Part shown: positions 9,743-17,523 of the stretch, in pieces | Numbering within the stretch: position 1 is the first letter of the stretch | How the letters are laid out: every line of letters starts with the position of its first letter | Assembly: GCA_050951365.1 (NCBI GenBank) | Contig: JBMNIX010000015.1 | Span: 61,607-125,606 of the forward strand | From: JAAYHG01 sp012735455 | GTDB taxonomy: Bacteria; Bacillota; DTU030; DUMP01 | DNA: 64,000 nt | Reading direction: 5' to 3' | Notes under the pieces: model-generated | Databases searched by the model: none | What the model saw: the letters and a program-made list of their open reading frames with translations, nothing else | Told to the model about the DNA's origin: nothing | Position numbers and translations under genes: made by a program

Positions 9743-9762
9743 AAGAGGGGTTTCTCTTTTTT
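9743..9762 (+). terminator. Possible weak terminator after the XPB pair
   Basis: A 5-bp stem AAGAG/CTCTT is followed by a T run, 24 nt past the stop of the helicase partner. The stem is short, so this is tentative. Confidence 0.35.
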
Positions 9763-9771
9763 CTGTCCCTC

Positions 9772-10725
9772 CTACAGCCAAAACCGCTCCGCAGCTCGAT
9801 GACGAAAGACCATGGCGCCCGCACCAATCAAACCAGCGTTGGATCCAAGGGCTGCTGGAACAACGTTGCAGGCAGCAGCAGGGAGAGGAAGCACCCCCTC
9901 ACGGTAGCCGCGCTCCAAGCCGCTCCAAAACAGCTCTCCTAAGGCTGTAACTCCTCCACCCACAATGATCAGCTCAGGGTTTATGATATTAACATAAGCC
10001 GCCACCGCTCTCCCCAAGTAACGGCCGCCGCGCACTATCACTCTACGGGCCAGAAGGTCTCCCTCTGCTGCAGCCTGTGCCAAATGGTGCGCTGAGAGCC
10101 CACTGTTTACCCTGCCCCGAAGAGGTAACCCCTGTTTCAGGAGATCGTAAGTTTGCATCAGGGCTGGTCCTGAACAGAGTGCCTCCAGCGACCCGCGCTG
10201 ACCCCAAGTAGAGGTCAGACCGCGCCCGGCCAACAGCAAAGGCCCGATCTCACCTGCCGTCCCTGTAGTGCCGCGCCAGAGCTTGCCGCCCAGCATTATC
10301 CCGGAACCAACCCCGGTCCCAGCAAGAAGCACCACCATGGTGTCCGCCCCACGGCCCGCCCCGAACCAGGCCTCACCTAAAGTAGCCGCCCGCACATCGT
10401 TCTCCAACCAAACCGGCATTCCTAAACGCTCGCTCAAGTACGGTCCCAGCGGTGCACCCTCCAACGCAGGCACATTGGCCGACTCCAGGACCACACCCTG
10501 CTCTAGCTCCAAGAGGCCTGTCACCGCCAATCCTAGCCCTTCCGGCTCCTCACCCGTCTCCTGCCACACGGCGCGCACCGCCTGCTCCAAAACCGTCAGG
10601 GCCTCAGCCTGCGTACTGTGCGCCGGAGTACGGAAGTTCTTGCTGACCTTGATTTCTCCCGTTTCTGTTACCACAGCCGCCCGCAGATTTGTTCCACCCA
10701 GGTCGACCCCCACTGCCACCCTCAT
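9772..10725 (-). CDS. ROK-family sugar kinase, glucokinase-like, lacking the zinc cysteines
   Basis: About 317 residues. ATG 10725 lies 9 nt behind AAGGGG; a TTG three codons earlier has no spacing. It carries the N-terminal phosphate motif VDLGGTNLRAAVV, the catalytic aspartate context LENDVRAATLGE, and the GTGVGSGI adenosine motif. In most ROK kinases a zinc site reads GH...CxCGxxGC. Here the equivalent region is GPLLLAGRGLTSTWGQRGSLEALCSG: the His and the Cys cluster are missing while the fold motifs remain. It phosphorylates glucose or another hexose by family, but the unusual zinc region makes substrate assignment uncertain. Confidence 0.85.
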   Translation of the reverse strand: MRVAVGVDLGGTNLRAAVVTETGEIKVSKNFRTPAHSTQAEALTVLEQAVRAVWQETGEEPEGLGLAVTGLLELEQGVVLESANVPALEGAPLGPYLSERLGMPVWLENDVRAATLGEAWFGAGRGADTMVVLLAGTGVGSGIMLGGKLWRGTTGTAGEIGPLLLAGRGLTSTWGQRGSLEALCSGPALMQTYDLLKQGLPLRGRVNSGLSAHHLAQAAAEGDLLARRVIVRGGRYLGRAVAAYVNIINPELIIVGGGVTALGELFWSGLERGYREGVLPLPAAACNVVPAALGSNAGLIGAGAMVFRHRAAERFWL

Positions 10726-10775
10726 CAGTCGCAACCCCTTCTATCTTACTCGTGTACCCGCACAAGATTTACCAA

Positions 10776-10814
10776 AAAAGCGGAACTCTGGCCTGAGCCC
10801 AGAGTTCGGCTTTT
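10776..10814 (-). terminator. Bidirectional hairpin terminator after the racemase gene
   Basis: A 9-bp stem (10783-10791 with 10799-10807), extended by A/T and GC pairs, is flanked by A6 on the left and T4 on the right. On the minus strand the hairpin is followed by six Ts, ending the long catabolic operon before the ROK gene. Confidence 0.75.
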
Positions 10815-10869
10815 ATCTTACCTTTTCCTCTCTTTTTTATCCCAATTCACTGCACTCACGCGGTATCAC

Positions 10870-11694
10870 TCATAAGGTTATGGTTCCAACATCAAGGGCG
10901 GATAGCACCAATCCATTTCGCCCGGCTAGCAGCTTCGCGCCTACTGCCGCAAATTGTTCGGATTCCGCAGTAACAAAGTACTTAAACTTGCTCTCCGACG
11001 GATGTAGGCCCAACCCTGTTTTTTGCCTAGCCGGCAGCATAAGCGAGGCTGCCAGCTCACGCGACGAGTCTACAATAGGGACCTTGTTTTTCATTAGCGA
11101 CTCTATGAGTTCGCGCAGGAATGAATAGTGAGTGCAACCAAGGATAAGAACCTCCATCCCCTTGGCTTCCAAGCGGGCAATCTTCTCTCGCAAGTACGCC
11201 TCAACATCAGGCCCAGAGATCTCGCCCGCTTCCACAAACGAGCTTAGTCCGGGACAAGGTTCACCAATAACACGGCTGCCCGGAGCCATCTTTTTAATGC
11301 TCCGATCGTACTGGCCACTTTTTACAGTAAGTTCAGAGGCCAGGATGCCAATGGTTCCCCGGGGGCAAAGCTTTGCCGCCTGGCGAGCAGCAGGCTCGAT
11401 TGGCCCCCAAACAGGTATCTGGAGTTCTCTTGTTAGGCCACGGAACGCCGCAGCTGTTGCGGTATTGCAGGCCAGGACCAGTTCATTGACCCCTTGCTCA
11501 ATAAGAAAGTAAGCCGCTTTGCGAACCAGCTCCAACACTTCAGCAGCACTTTTCCCACCGTAGGGGCGATAGGCCCGATCCGCCAGGTAATAGTATTCTT
11601 CTCCTGCTCCTGCCGCAGCCAGATAGCCCAGAACAGACAATCCTCCTACGCCGGTATCGAAAAAGCCAATTCGTCTGTCCGCATCGGTTTCCAT
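10870..11694 (-). CDS. murI: Glutamate racemase-type Asp/Glu racemase
   Basis: About 274 residues. The ATG at 11694 shares one base with the tctA stop codon (TGATG); a GTG at 11697 is also possible. Both catalytic cysteines are visible, in LACNTAT (about residue 79) and LGCTHY (about 190), along with the N-terminal FDTGVGGLSVL (FDSGVGG in most MurI). Family function is cofactor-independent interconversion of L- and D-glutamate, supplying D-Glu for peptidoglycan. Its position as the translationally coupled last gene of a sigma-54 controlled transport/catabolism operon is unusual. It may be a housekeeping MurI captured by the operon or a racemase for the operon's substrate. Confidence 0.88.
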   Translation of the reverse strand: METDADRRIGFFDTGVGGLSVLGYLAAAGAGEEYYYLADRAYRPYGGKSAAEVLELVRKAAYFLIEQGVNELVLACNTATAAAFRGLTRELQIPVWGPIEPAARQAAKLCPRGTIGILASELTVKSGQYDRSIKKMAPGSRVIGEPCPGLSSFVEAGEISGPDVEAYLREKIARLEAKGMEVLILGCTHYSFLRELIESLMKNKVPIVDSSRELAASLMLPARQKTGLGLHPSESKFKYFVTAESEQFAAVGAKLLAGRNGLVLSALDVGTITL

Positions 11695-13211
11695 CACGCA
11701 GCCCCTACCTTAGTAGAGCTTCTCTTCAGGCGTGCAATGAGCGGCCGGAACAAGATAGAGCACCAGATAAGTAGCGCTCCCATCATGAGAGCTTTAGCGA
11801 GAGGCGAGGCTACAAAGATCGCCATAGACCCCCTCGACATCATCAAGGCCTGGCGGAAGCTACCCTCTGCTAATGGCCCTAAGACAACAGCCAAGATAAC
11901 AGGACCAACAGGATAATCGCACTTCTTTAGCAGGTAGCCTAAGATCCCAAAGCCCAGCATCAACCAGACATCAATGATGCTATTGTTCAGGCCAAAAACA
12001 CCAACCATACAAAGCACAGCTATCAGTGGCTCTAAGTACGGCGATAGGGCTTTGAGCGCGCGGACGAAGAAGGGGATGAAAGCCGTATTAAGGAGCAACA
12101 GCACTATATTAGCAACAAAAAGTGCACCTATAAGGGACCAAAAAAGATCTGCCTGTTGAGTAATGAAAAGTGGTCCCGGACGCACGCCCCACATGATAAG
12201 CCCACCCAGCATAATAGCAGTGGTGCCAGAACCCGGGATACCCAGCGTCAAAAGAGGTACCATGGCACCAAAGGCCGCTGCATTATTAGCTGCCTCCACC
12301 GAGGCCACACCTTCCGGAACACCAGTACCAAATTCCTCTGAGCGCTTAGAAAGCCGTTTTTCCATAGCGTAGGTCATGAAAGAGGCTATGGTTCCACCTG
12401 CTCCCGGTAAGACGCCAATAATGAAACCAAGTAACCCTCCTCGTGCGATAGGCAAAGTTGTGACAGCTACATCTTCCCGAGTAGGCATGACGTCCTTTAA
12501 ACCAAAACGGCCCTCGTGAAAGGAGAGTCTTATGCCTTCTTCCAGCTGCTTGAAAAGCTCGCTTAAGGCAAACATCCCGACACTAACGGGCAGGAAGTCA
12601 ATGCCACGCTCTAAGTAGATATTGCCAAAGGTCAAACGCATCTTTCCTGAAACAAAGTCTAAACCCACCATTGCGATCAGAAGCCCCAATGCCGTCATGG
12701 CAATTCCCTTGGCCGGATTATTCCCCCCAAGAATTGCCGTGGCCGAAAGAGCTAGGGCCATCAGGGCAAAATACTCAGCAGGCCCAAAGTAGAGTCCAAA
12801 ACGTGCCACCTGTTTGGCGGTGAAAATAACGATAATAAGCCCCATCAAACCCCCAATATAGCTGGAAATGGCGGTGATCCCCAGGGCCGGGCCCGCCCGC
12901 CCTTTCAATGTCATGGGATACCCATCGAAACAGGTGGCTATCGAAGCATCATCACCTGGAATATTGGCCAGGATGGACGTAATCCGACCACCAAACATGC
13001 AACCCACATAAAGGGAGCATAGCAGTATCAAGGCAATTGTCGGCGTCAGGGTGAGAGTCAGTGGCAAAAGAAGAGCAGCACCAGCAGACGGACCGATGCC
13101 GGGAAGTGCCCCTACCAACACTCCGAGAATGGAACCGCAGACAATAGCTATGAAATTACCGGGCTGGAAAGCATGGATCATGCCGTTCAACAACAAACCA
13201 ACCACTTCCAA
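11694..13211 (-). CDS. tctA: Tripartite tricarboxylate transporter, large permease subunit
   Basis: 505 residues, the normal TctA length, almost entirely hydrophobic with about 11-12 helices. The two family repeats are marked by GALPGIGPSAGAALLLPL near the N-terminus and VLPGAGGTIASFMTYAMEK in the second half. It forms the ion-coupled membrane channel that accepts substrate from TctC with TctB. It is preceded by tctB with a 72-nt gap holding a perfect 30-nt palindrome, and overlaps murI by one base. The substrate is probably a di- or tricarboxylate or other organic acid. Confidence 0.95.
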   Translation of the reverse strand: MEVVGLLLNGMIHAFQPGNFIAIVCGSILGVLVGALPGIGPSAGAALLLPLTLTLTPTIALILLCSLYVGCMFGGRITSILANIPGDDASIATCFDGYPMTLKGRAGPALGITAISSYIGGLMGLIIVIFTAKQVARFGLYFGPAEYFALMALALSATAILGGNNPAKGIAMTALGLLIAMVGLDFVSGKMRLTFGNIYLERGIDFLPVSVGMFALSELFKQLEEGIRLSFHEGRFGLKDVMPTREDVAVTTLPIARGGLLGFIIGVLPGAGGTIASFMTYAMEKRLSKRSEEFGTGVPEGVASVEAANNAAAFGAMVPLLTLGIPGSGTTAIMLGGLIMWGVRPGPLFITQQADLFWSLIGALFVANIVLLLLNTAFIPFFVRALKALSPYLEPLIAVLCMVGVFGLNNSIIDVWLMLGFGILGYLLKKCDYPVGPVILAVVLGPLAEGSFRQALMMSRGSMAIFVASPLAKALMMGALLIWCSILFRPLIARLKRSSTKVGAA

Positions 13212-13244
13212 GACGGGCTACCTCCTTTTCATACATCTTCGTTG

Positions 13245-13274
13245 GCGGGGGCTGGCTGCGCAGCCAGCCCCCGC
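13245..13274. repeat. Perfect 30-nt palindrome between tctB and tctA
   Basis: Two 15-nt GC-rich arms meet with no spacer (13245-13259 and 13260-13274). In mRNA this would be a very stable hairpin. There is no T run on either side, so an RNA-processing or stoichiometry element fits better than a standard terminator. Confidence 0.85.
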
Positions 13275-13283
13275 ATCCTTTGT

Positions 13284-13733
13284 CTAGAAGGGCAAGATTC
13301 CCTTTGGAAGCGGTATCTGTAGAAGCATGGCAAAGATTAGCTGGATGAATACAAGTACGCTCAGTGTAACCTTGAGAGCAGCCACCCGACTGACGTCAGA
13401 GATTAGTCTAAGGAGCACGCCGACGAAGGCGCTAAAACTAATCACCCATCCCAAGTACGGTAAAACTACGATGCATGCGAGTAACGAACCAACAAACAAG
13501 ATAAGCTTTTTCATCTCAGGGGTCAGATTGAGTACAGGACCTTCTACGCCCTTAACTAGAAGGTACAAACTCGCCACTATCAGGGCAACTCCTAGCCAAA
13601 AAGGGAAAAACCCCGCCCCAGGACCGAAAGCCGTCCAGTAATCAAGTTTGCGGCTGTCAAGCACAACGGCTACCCCTAAGATCAGTAAAATACCCGCTGT
13701 AATGCGCTCCAGGTTAAAGCATTTTGAGATCAT
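13284..13733 (-). CDS. tctB: Tripartite tricarboxylate transporter, small membrane subunit
   Basis: 149 residues with four predicted membrane helices, typical of TctB. It starts with ATG at 13733 and overlaps the tctC stop by 4 nt (ATGA), so translation is coupled. The motif GPGAGFFPFWLGVALI in the N-terminal third is characteristic of the family. TctB is the small, poorly conserved membrane subunit required for transport by TctA. Confidence 0.9.
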   Translation of the reverse strand: MISKCFNLERITAGILLILGVAVVLDSRKLDYWTAFGPGAGFFPFWLGVALIVASLYLLVKGVEGPVLNLTPEMKKLILFVGSLLACIVVLPYLGWVISFSAFVGVLLRLISDVSRVAALKVTLSVLVFIQLIFAMLLQIPLPKGILPF

Positions 13734-14737
13734 TTCAAGATGCCTGCCCGTTTCAAGATGCTTTCAAAGATGGGTGTCAGTTCGTTCATATGCTTAGTGA
13801 ACTCCTCGCTGCCTATATAATCAGGCTCAAGCATGTTCTGCTCTACGTACTCTGCCCAGTCAGGGGTCTCCGCCACCCTACTGAGGGCATCATTCCAGAA
13901 AGCCAGCTGATCTGCAGGTAAGTCTGGTGGAGCAATCAGGCCTCGGAAGTGCTTCTGCTTCACAGGAATCCCGCACTCCGCCAAAGTAGGCACATCTGGC
14001 AGCTTGGGATGGCGTTCATCGGTATTGATAGCCAAGCCGCGCACTTCACCCGCCTCGATCTGACCAACATTCTCGCTTGGATTACCCGGGGTAGTGTGAA
14101 TGTGCCCACCTAACAAGGCTGCCGTGACCTCACCTCCACCTTGGAAAGGAACCACCGTTACTTGAACACCGGCTGCTTCGGCAATGCGTTCCACAAAACA
14201 GTGTTCAGACTCACCCAGCGATGTTACACCCACCTTGATCGCGCCGGGGTTCTTCTTACCGAACTCTACCAGATCTTGGAAGGTCTTGAATTCGGAGTCC
14301 TTCCTCACTAGGAAGATGAAGGGATCAGTGGCCATTTGAGCCAGAATAGTGAAATCACTTGGTTTTAGACCTACGTCACTGACGAGGGACTGGGTGATAA
14401 AGCCTCCTGTTACCGTCATAAGGGTGTGCCCGTCTCCCTTTTTCTCGTACATATAGCGCATACCTTCGGCAACACCCGGTTTATTGGTCACTGTCACAGG
14501 TACGTTCACGATCTTATGCTTCGTCAGAATGTTGGCCACCGTACGCGCATAAATATCGCTGCCACCGCCAGCACTGTGCGGACAGTAGATCTCAATCGCC
14601 TTAGTCGGGAACGCTGCCTGTTGCTGTGGTTCCGGAGTCTCTCCTTGTGGTGCTGCCGGTTGCGTACTGCTGCACCCAGTCAATACCAAGGCCATAACAA
14701 CCAATAAAACCAAGAACATCTTTCCTACTGACTTCAT
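13730..14737 (-). CDS. tctC: Tripartite tricarboxylate transporter, substrate-binding lipoprotein
   Basis: 335 residues from ATG 14737 behind AAGGAGGAGGGG. It has a lipoprotein signal peptide with lipobox LTGC (Cys about 22), a Pro/Gln-rich linker, then the TctC/Bug fold. Family landmarks are IEIYCPHSAGGGSDIYART, VTNKPGVAEGMRYMY and PFQGGGEVTAALLGGHIH. Bug-type proteins capture carboxylates outside the membrane and deliver them to TctAB. It is the first transporter gene of the operon, 126 nt after the aminotransferase, the longest gap in the unit. Confidence 0.95.
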   Translation of the reverse strand: MKSVGKMFLVLLVVMALVLTGCSSTQPAAPQGETPEPQQQAAFPTKAIEIYCPHSAGGGSDIYARTVANILTKHKIVNVPVTVTNKPGVAEGMRYMYEKKGDGHTLMTVTGGFITQSLVSDVGLKPSDFTILAQMATDPFIFLVRKDSEFKTFQDLVEFGKKNPGAIKVGVTSLGESEHCFVERIAEAAGVQVTVVPFQGGGEVTAALLGGHIHTTPGNPSENVGQIEAGEVRGLAINTDERHPKLPDVPTLAECGIPVKQKHFRGLIAPPDLPADQLAFWNDALSRVAETPDWAEYVEQNMLEPDYIGSEEFTKHMNELTPIFESILKRAGILK

Positions 14738-14863
14738 CGTTTTGCCCCTCCTCCTTGTTTGTCGCTTAACGAAACCATGACCCGTGAGACCGTTGCCTAT
14801 CTGACCCCTCCTTTCTATTCCTTCAGGCCGGCAAGCCCTGCTCCATTTAGCAGCCTTTAGCAG

Positions 14864-16058
14864 TCATCCCGCTTGGCGTATTTGACCAAGGAAATTCTTG
14901 AGCCGGTCGGCAGCAATCTCGAGCAAATCGAGCCCGGTGGCAAACGACAAGCGGATAAAATCTTTGCCGGAAGGCCCGAAGAATGAACCAGCACTTACCG
15001 CCACCGCCCACTTCTCCAGTAGCTCTTCGGCAAACTCCTCACTGCTAAGGCCGCTCCCGGCTACGTTACAATAGAGATAGAAGGCTCCTTCCGGAATCGA
15101 GAAATGTAGCCCTTCTGTCGAACCCAACTTGGACGTCAACAATTCTCGCCTGTCGGTATACGCAGCACGCATCTTCCGCAGGGCTTCTTGCTTTGCCACT
15201 TGCTTCCGATATGCCGCCAGCGCACCATATTGGACAAAGGATGTTGCACAACGGGCAGTGACTTGGTTTACCTTAGCCACTGCTCCTGCCAGCTTCTTGT
15301 TTGGGCAAACAGCATAACCCAGGCGCCAGCCGGTCATGGCAAAGGACTTTGAGAAGCTATCGATAACCACCGTATTCTCAGCTAGAAAGCGGGCCAGGCT
15401 CAGATAGCGGTTGGGCTCGTATACCAGAGATCGGTACACCTGATCTAACAGGACCAGAAGGTTATGCCTTTCACACACTGCTGCCAATTGGGACAACTCG
15501 GTTTCATTAAACACCCGTCCGGTCGGATTCCAGGGGTTATTGAGGATAAGAACTTTGGTACGAGGCGTAATATAGCGGGACACTACCTCTGCCGAGAGAG
15601 CAAACTCTTTCCTGCTGTCATCCCAGGTCGGAAAGTAAACAGGTGTTCCTTCCAGCCAAGTGAACCAAATTGGCATAGGGGCCGAAACCAGGATCGGTCA
15701 GGAGCACCTCATCTCCAGGGTTTACTGTTGCCATCAAAGTACAAAAAAGGGCTTGGTAGGAACCCGAGGTAACTACTACTTGGTCAGGACCTGCAAGACG
15801 ATCCTGCAGGACAGATTCTTCAGCCGCGATGGCCGTCCGCAGTTCTGGAATGCCGGCGGCCGGTACGTAGTGGGTGTGACCTGCGTCCAGCGCTGCTGTT
15901 GTTGCCTCCCGGACAAAATCCGGTGTCACAAAGTCAGGCTCGCCTGTGGTCAGCCAAATTACATCTCGGCCCTCTCGCTCCATCTCCCGGGCCCGATTAA
16001 TCAAGGCATTGCGGCTTGCTCCAGCAGACATTAAACCAATCCGAGCTGCCAAGTCCAT
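14864..16058 (-). pseudogene. PLP-dependent class I/II aminotransferase, single frameshift
   Basis: One gene split near 15655. The 5' frame carries the N-terminal helix, TTGEPDF and the VTSGSYQALF cofactor-binding region up to DPGFGPYANLVHL. The other frame continues at once with EGTPVYFPTW, LNNPWNPTG, the LLDQVY Asp-x-x-Tyr motif and SFSKSFAMTGWRLGY with the PLP lysine, then a normal C-terminus. A one-base change restores roughly 398 residues, the family length. ATG 16058 follows GGGGAGGTGAG. In this operon it would interconvert an oxoacid and an amino acid. All other genes of the operon are intact, so sequencing error is a serious alternative to true inactivation. Confidence 0.85.
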
Positions 16059-16091
16059 GCTCTCACCTCCCCTGGCCACTATACTGCCACC

Positions 16092-16730
16092 TCATTCTGC
16101 ACGCTCCGCGCGCTCAAGCAGCCGTGCCAACAGTGCTTCGGCTCGCGCTGTATTAAAGATGCCACAAACACAGGGCGCAGCCAGGATCTTTGCCGCCTCC
16201 TTAGGTGTCTTGCGTCCGCTTAACACATCGTCAATACACCGTTTAGTTAGATTTGCCGACACTAAGGCATGGCCACACATAGTGGTGAACTCCAGTATCT
16301 GCTTGTCTGGAAGCAACTCGGTCTTGCCCCAAACACCCAGGGCGTGGTTAACGGTATGGGGTTTCAACCCTACCTTCCGGAAACAGTCTTCCACGTCTTC
16401 GCGGATACCCTGGACCACAATCGAGAGGCCTATGTCCGCTGCAATGGTCTCGCGCAAAACATTGATTACATCTTCCTTGCTGTTAAAGCACACCTGCATG
16501 GCCTGTCCGTCCGGAACTCTTTCCAACAGCTCCTCAGCTGTGTAGGTGGCCAAGTTGCCCAGGTTGCTCCCGCCAATGTTGACCACATTATGTCGCAAGG
16601 CTATTTCTAAGAACTTTCTCTTCTTAGGACCGCTGCCTTTCACGTTTATTCCTACCGCTGGAATGGCGAACATGGTAAAGTCGCCGGTAAGATTCTCCCG
16701 TGTACCTTGCCTGTACAAAGAGTGTGTCAC
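16092..16730 (-). CDS. Unrecognised Cys-motif protein (TTMCGH / CxCGIFN family), partner of the adjacent ferredoxin-domain protein
   Basis: 212 residues from GTG 16730 behind GGGGAGGAG. I do not recognise the family. Visible features are no membrane segments, an alpha/beta N-terminal part, the motif PHTVNHALGVWG at residues 124-135, TTMCGH around Cys152, and CVCGIFN with Cys187 and Cys189 near the C-terminus. The same three motifs recur in the decayed copy at 60949-61590, so they are probably functional; three or more cysteines could hold a metal or cluster. The gene lies 41 nt behind the ferredoxin-domain gene in both copies, which argues for a two-subunit enzyme or electron-transfer unit. 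Confidence 0.8.
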   Translation of the reverse strand: MTHSLYRQGTRENLTGDFTMFAIPAVGINVKGSGPKKRKFLEIALRHNVVNIGGSNLGNLATYTAEELLERVPDGQAMQVCFNSKEDVINVLRETIAADIGLSIVVQGIREDVEDCFRKVGLKPHTVNHALGVWGKTELLPDKQILEFTTMCGHALVSANLTKRCIDDVLSGRKTPKEAAKILAAPCVCGIFNTARAEALLARLLERAERAE

Positions 16731-16771
16731 ACGCTCTCCTCCCCAAAAACGTCTTGTTTGAGTACCAGTAG

Positions 16772-17482
16772 CTATAAAGCTAGCGGCTTTCCTAATCCAG
16801 CGTTAACCTTAGCATTGATGGACGGACTGTAGCCGTTCTCCAGTGCCAATTGGTAATTAGGCATTTTTCCGTCTGGGGACACTCGATCAATGAGGCATAT
16901 GCTTATGACAGTGTTAATGCGTTGGCTTACTTCCTTGATTCGCGCCAGTACCTCGGGTACTCGGGACGTAGGGACAATAAACTCAATGATCGCTGAGAGC
17001 ACCTTCTCATCTAGGACATCAGATTTGAACCGTGTTGGGTCACTCTCATCTATCAAACCTCGCACCGGGTTATCAGCTTCAAACTGTACATTCAGAGCCA
17101 CGATCTCACGGTAAATCTTCTCCACCTCACGCAACCTGGTACCAATACCGGGGCGACCAACCTCAATCCCAATGCCTGCAAAACCGAGCTTAAAGCGACC
17201 GGTGACATCGTTGGTTTTCATTTCCGCTGTGCCTCTGCCTCTGACGCCGGTTAGAGGATGTTCGGCCACAGGATCAGAGAACTGGCTACGCAAGACCCGA
17301 GGCCAGGTAAGCTCAGGCTGATACAGTGCCTCCACGGGACAAGCCTGGGCCCTGAGACAGACACCACACTCAACGCACTCGTCTTGATCAATTTGCGCCT
17401 GGCCATCCACTAACGAGATAGCTCCTACGGGACAATAATCCACACAGCTCCCACACCCTACACACGTCTCCCCTACCTTCAA
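16772..17482 (-). CDS. 2[4Fe-4S] ferredoxin-domain protein with unrecognised C-terminal domain
   Basis: About 236 residues, taking TTG 17482 as start, 7 nt behind GGAGGG. A longer TTG reading from 17542 would overlap the PdxA-like gene. The decayed paralogue has the same GGAGGGAAGA box at the same place. Two cluster motifs are visible: C7xxCxxCxxxC17 and C36xxCxxCxxxxxC48. A stretch containing GRGTAEMKTNDVTGR follows (about 80-95), nearly identical in the paralogue. The last 120 residues look like a small alpha/beta regulatory-type domain ending NAGLGKPL (NVGLGRPI in the copy). It is likely an electron carrier or redox subunit working with the next gene; the reaction is unknown. Confidence 0.8.
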   Translation of the reverse strand: MKVGETCVGCGSCVDYCPVGAISLVDGQAQIDQDECVECGVCLRAQACPVEALYQPELTWPRVLRSQFSDPVAEHPLTGVRGRGTAEMKTNDVTGRFKLGFAGIGIEVGRPGIGTRLREVEKIYREIVALNVQFEADNPVRGLIDESDPTRFKSDVLDEKVLSAIIEFIVPTSRVPEVLARIKEVSQRINTVISICLIDRVSPDGKMPNYQLALENGYSPSINAKVNAGLGKPLAL

Positions 17483-17523
17483 ACTTCTTCCCTCCAATTC
17501 TGTTGTAACTGGCAAGCAAATGG

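Noticed and set aside
10268..11128. 286-codon open frame on the plus strand
   Set aside because: It lies antisense to the ROK kinase and racemase genes, spans their intergenic terminator, has low-complexity Ser/Pro composition and no ribosome site. It is a shadow of GC-rich coding sequence.
14831..14845. Possible second sigma-54 site before tctC (TGGAGCAGGGCTTGC on the minus strand)
   Set aside because: GG and GC spacing is right, but the -24 element is TGGAGC instead of TGGCAC. Too weak to call beside the clear upstream promoter.
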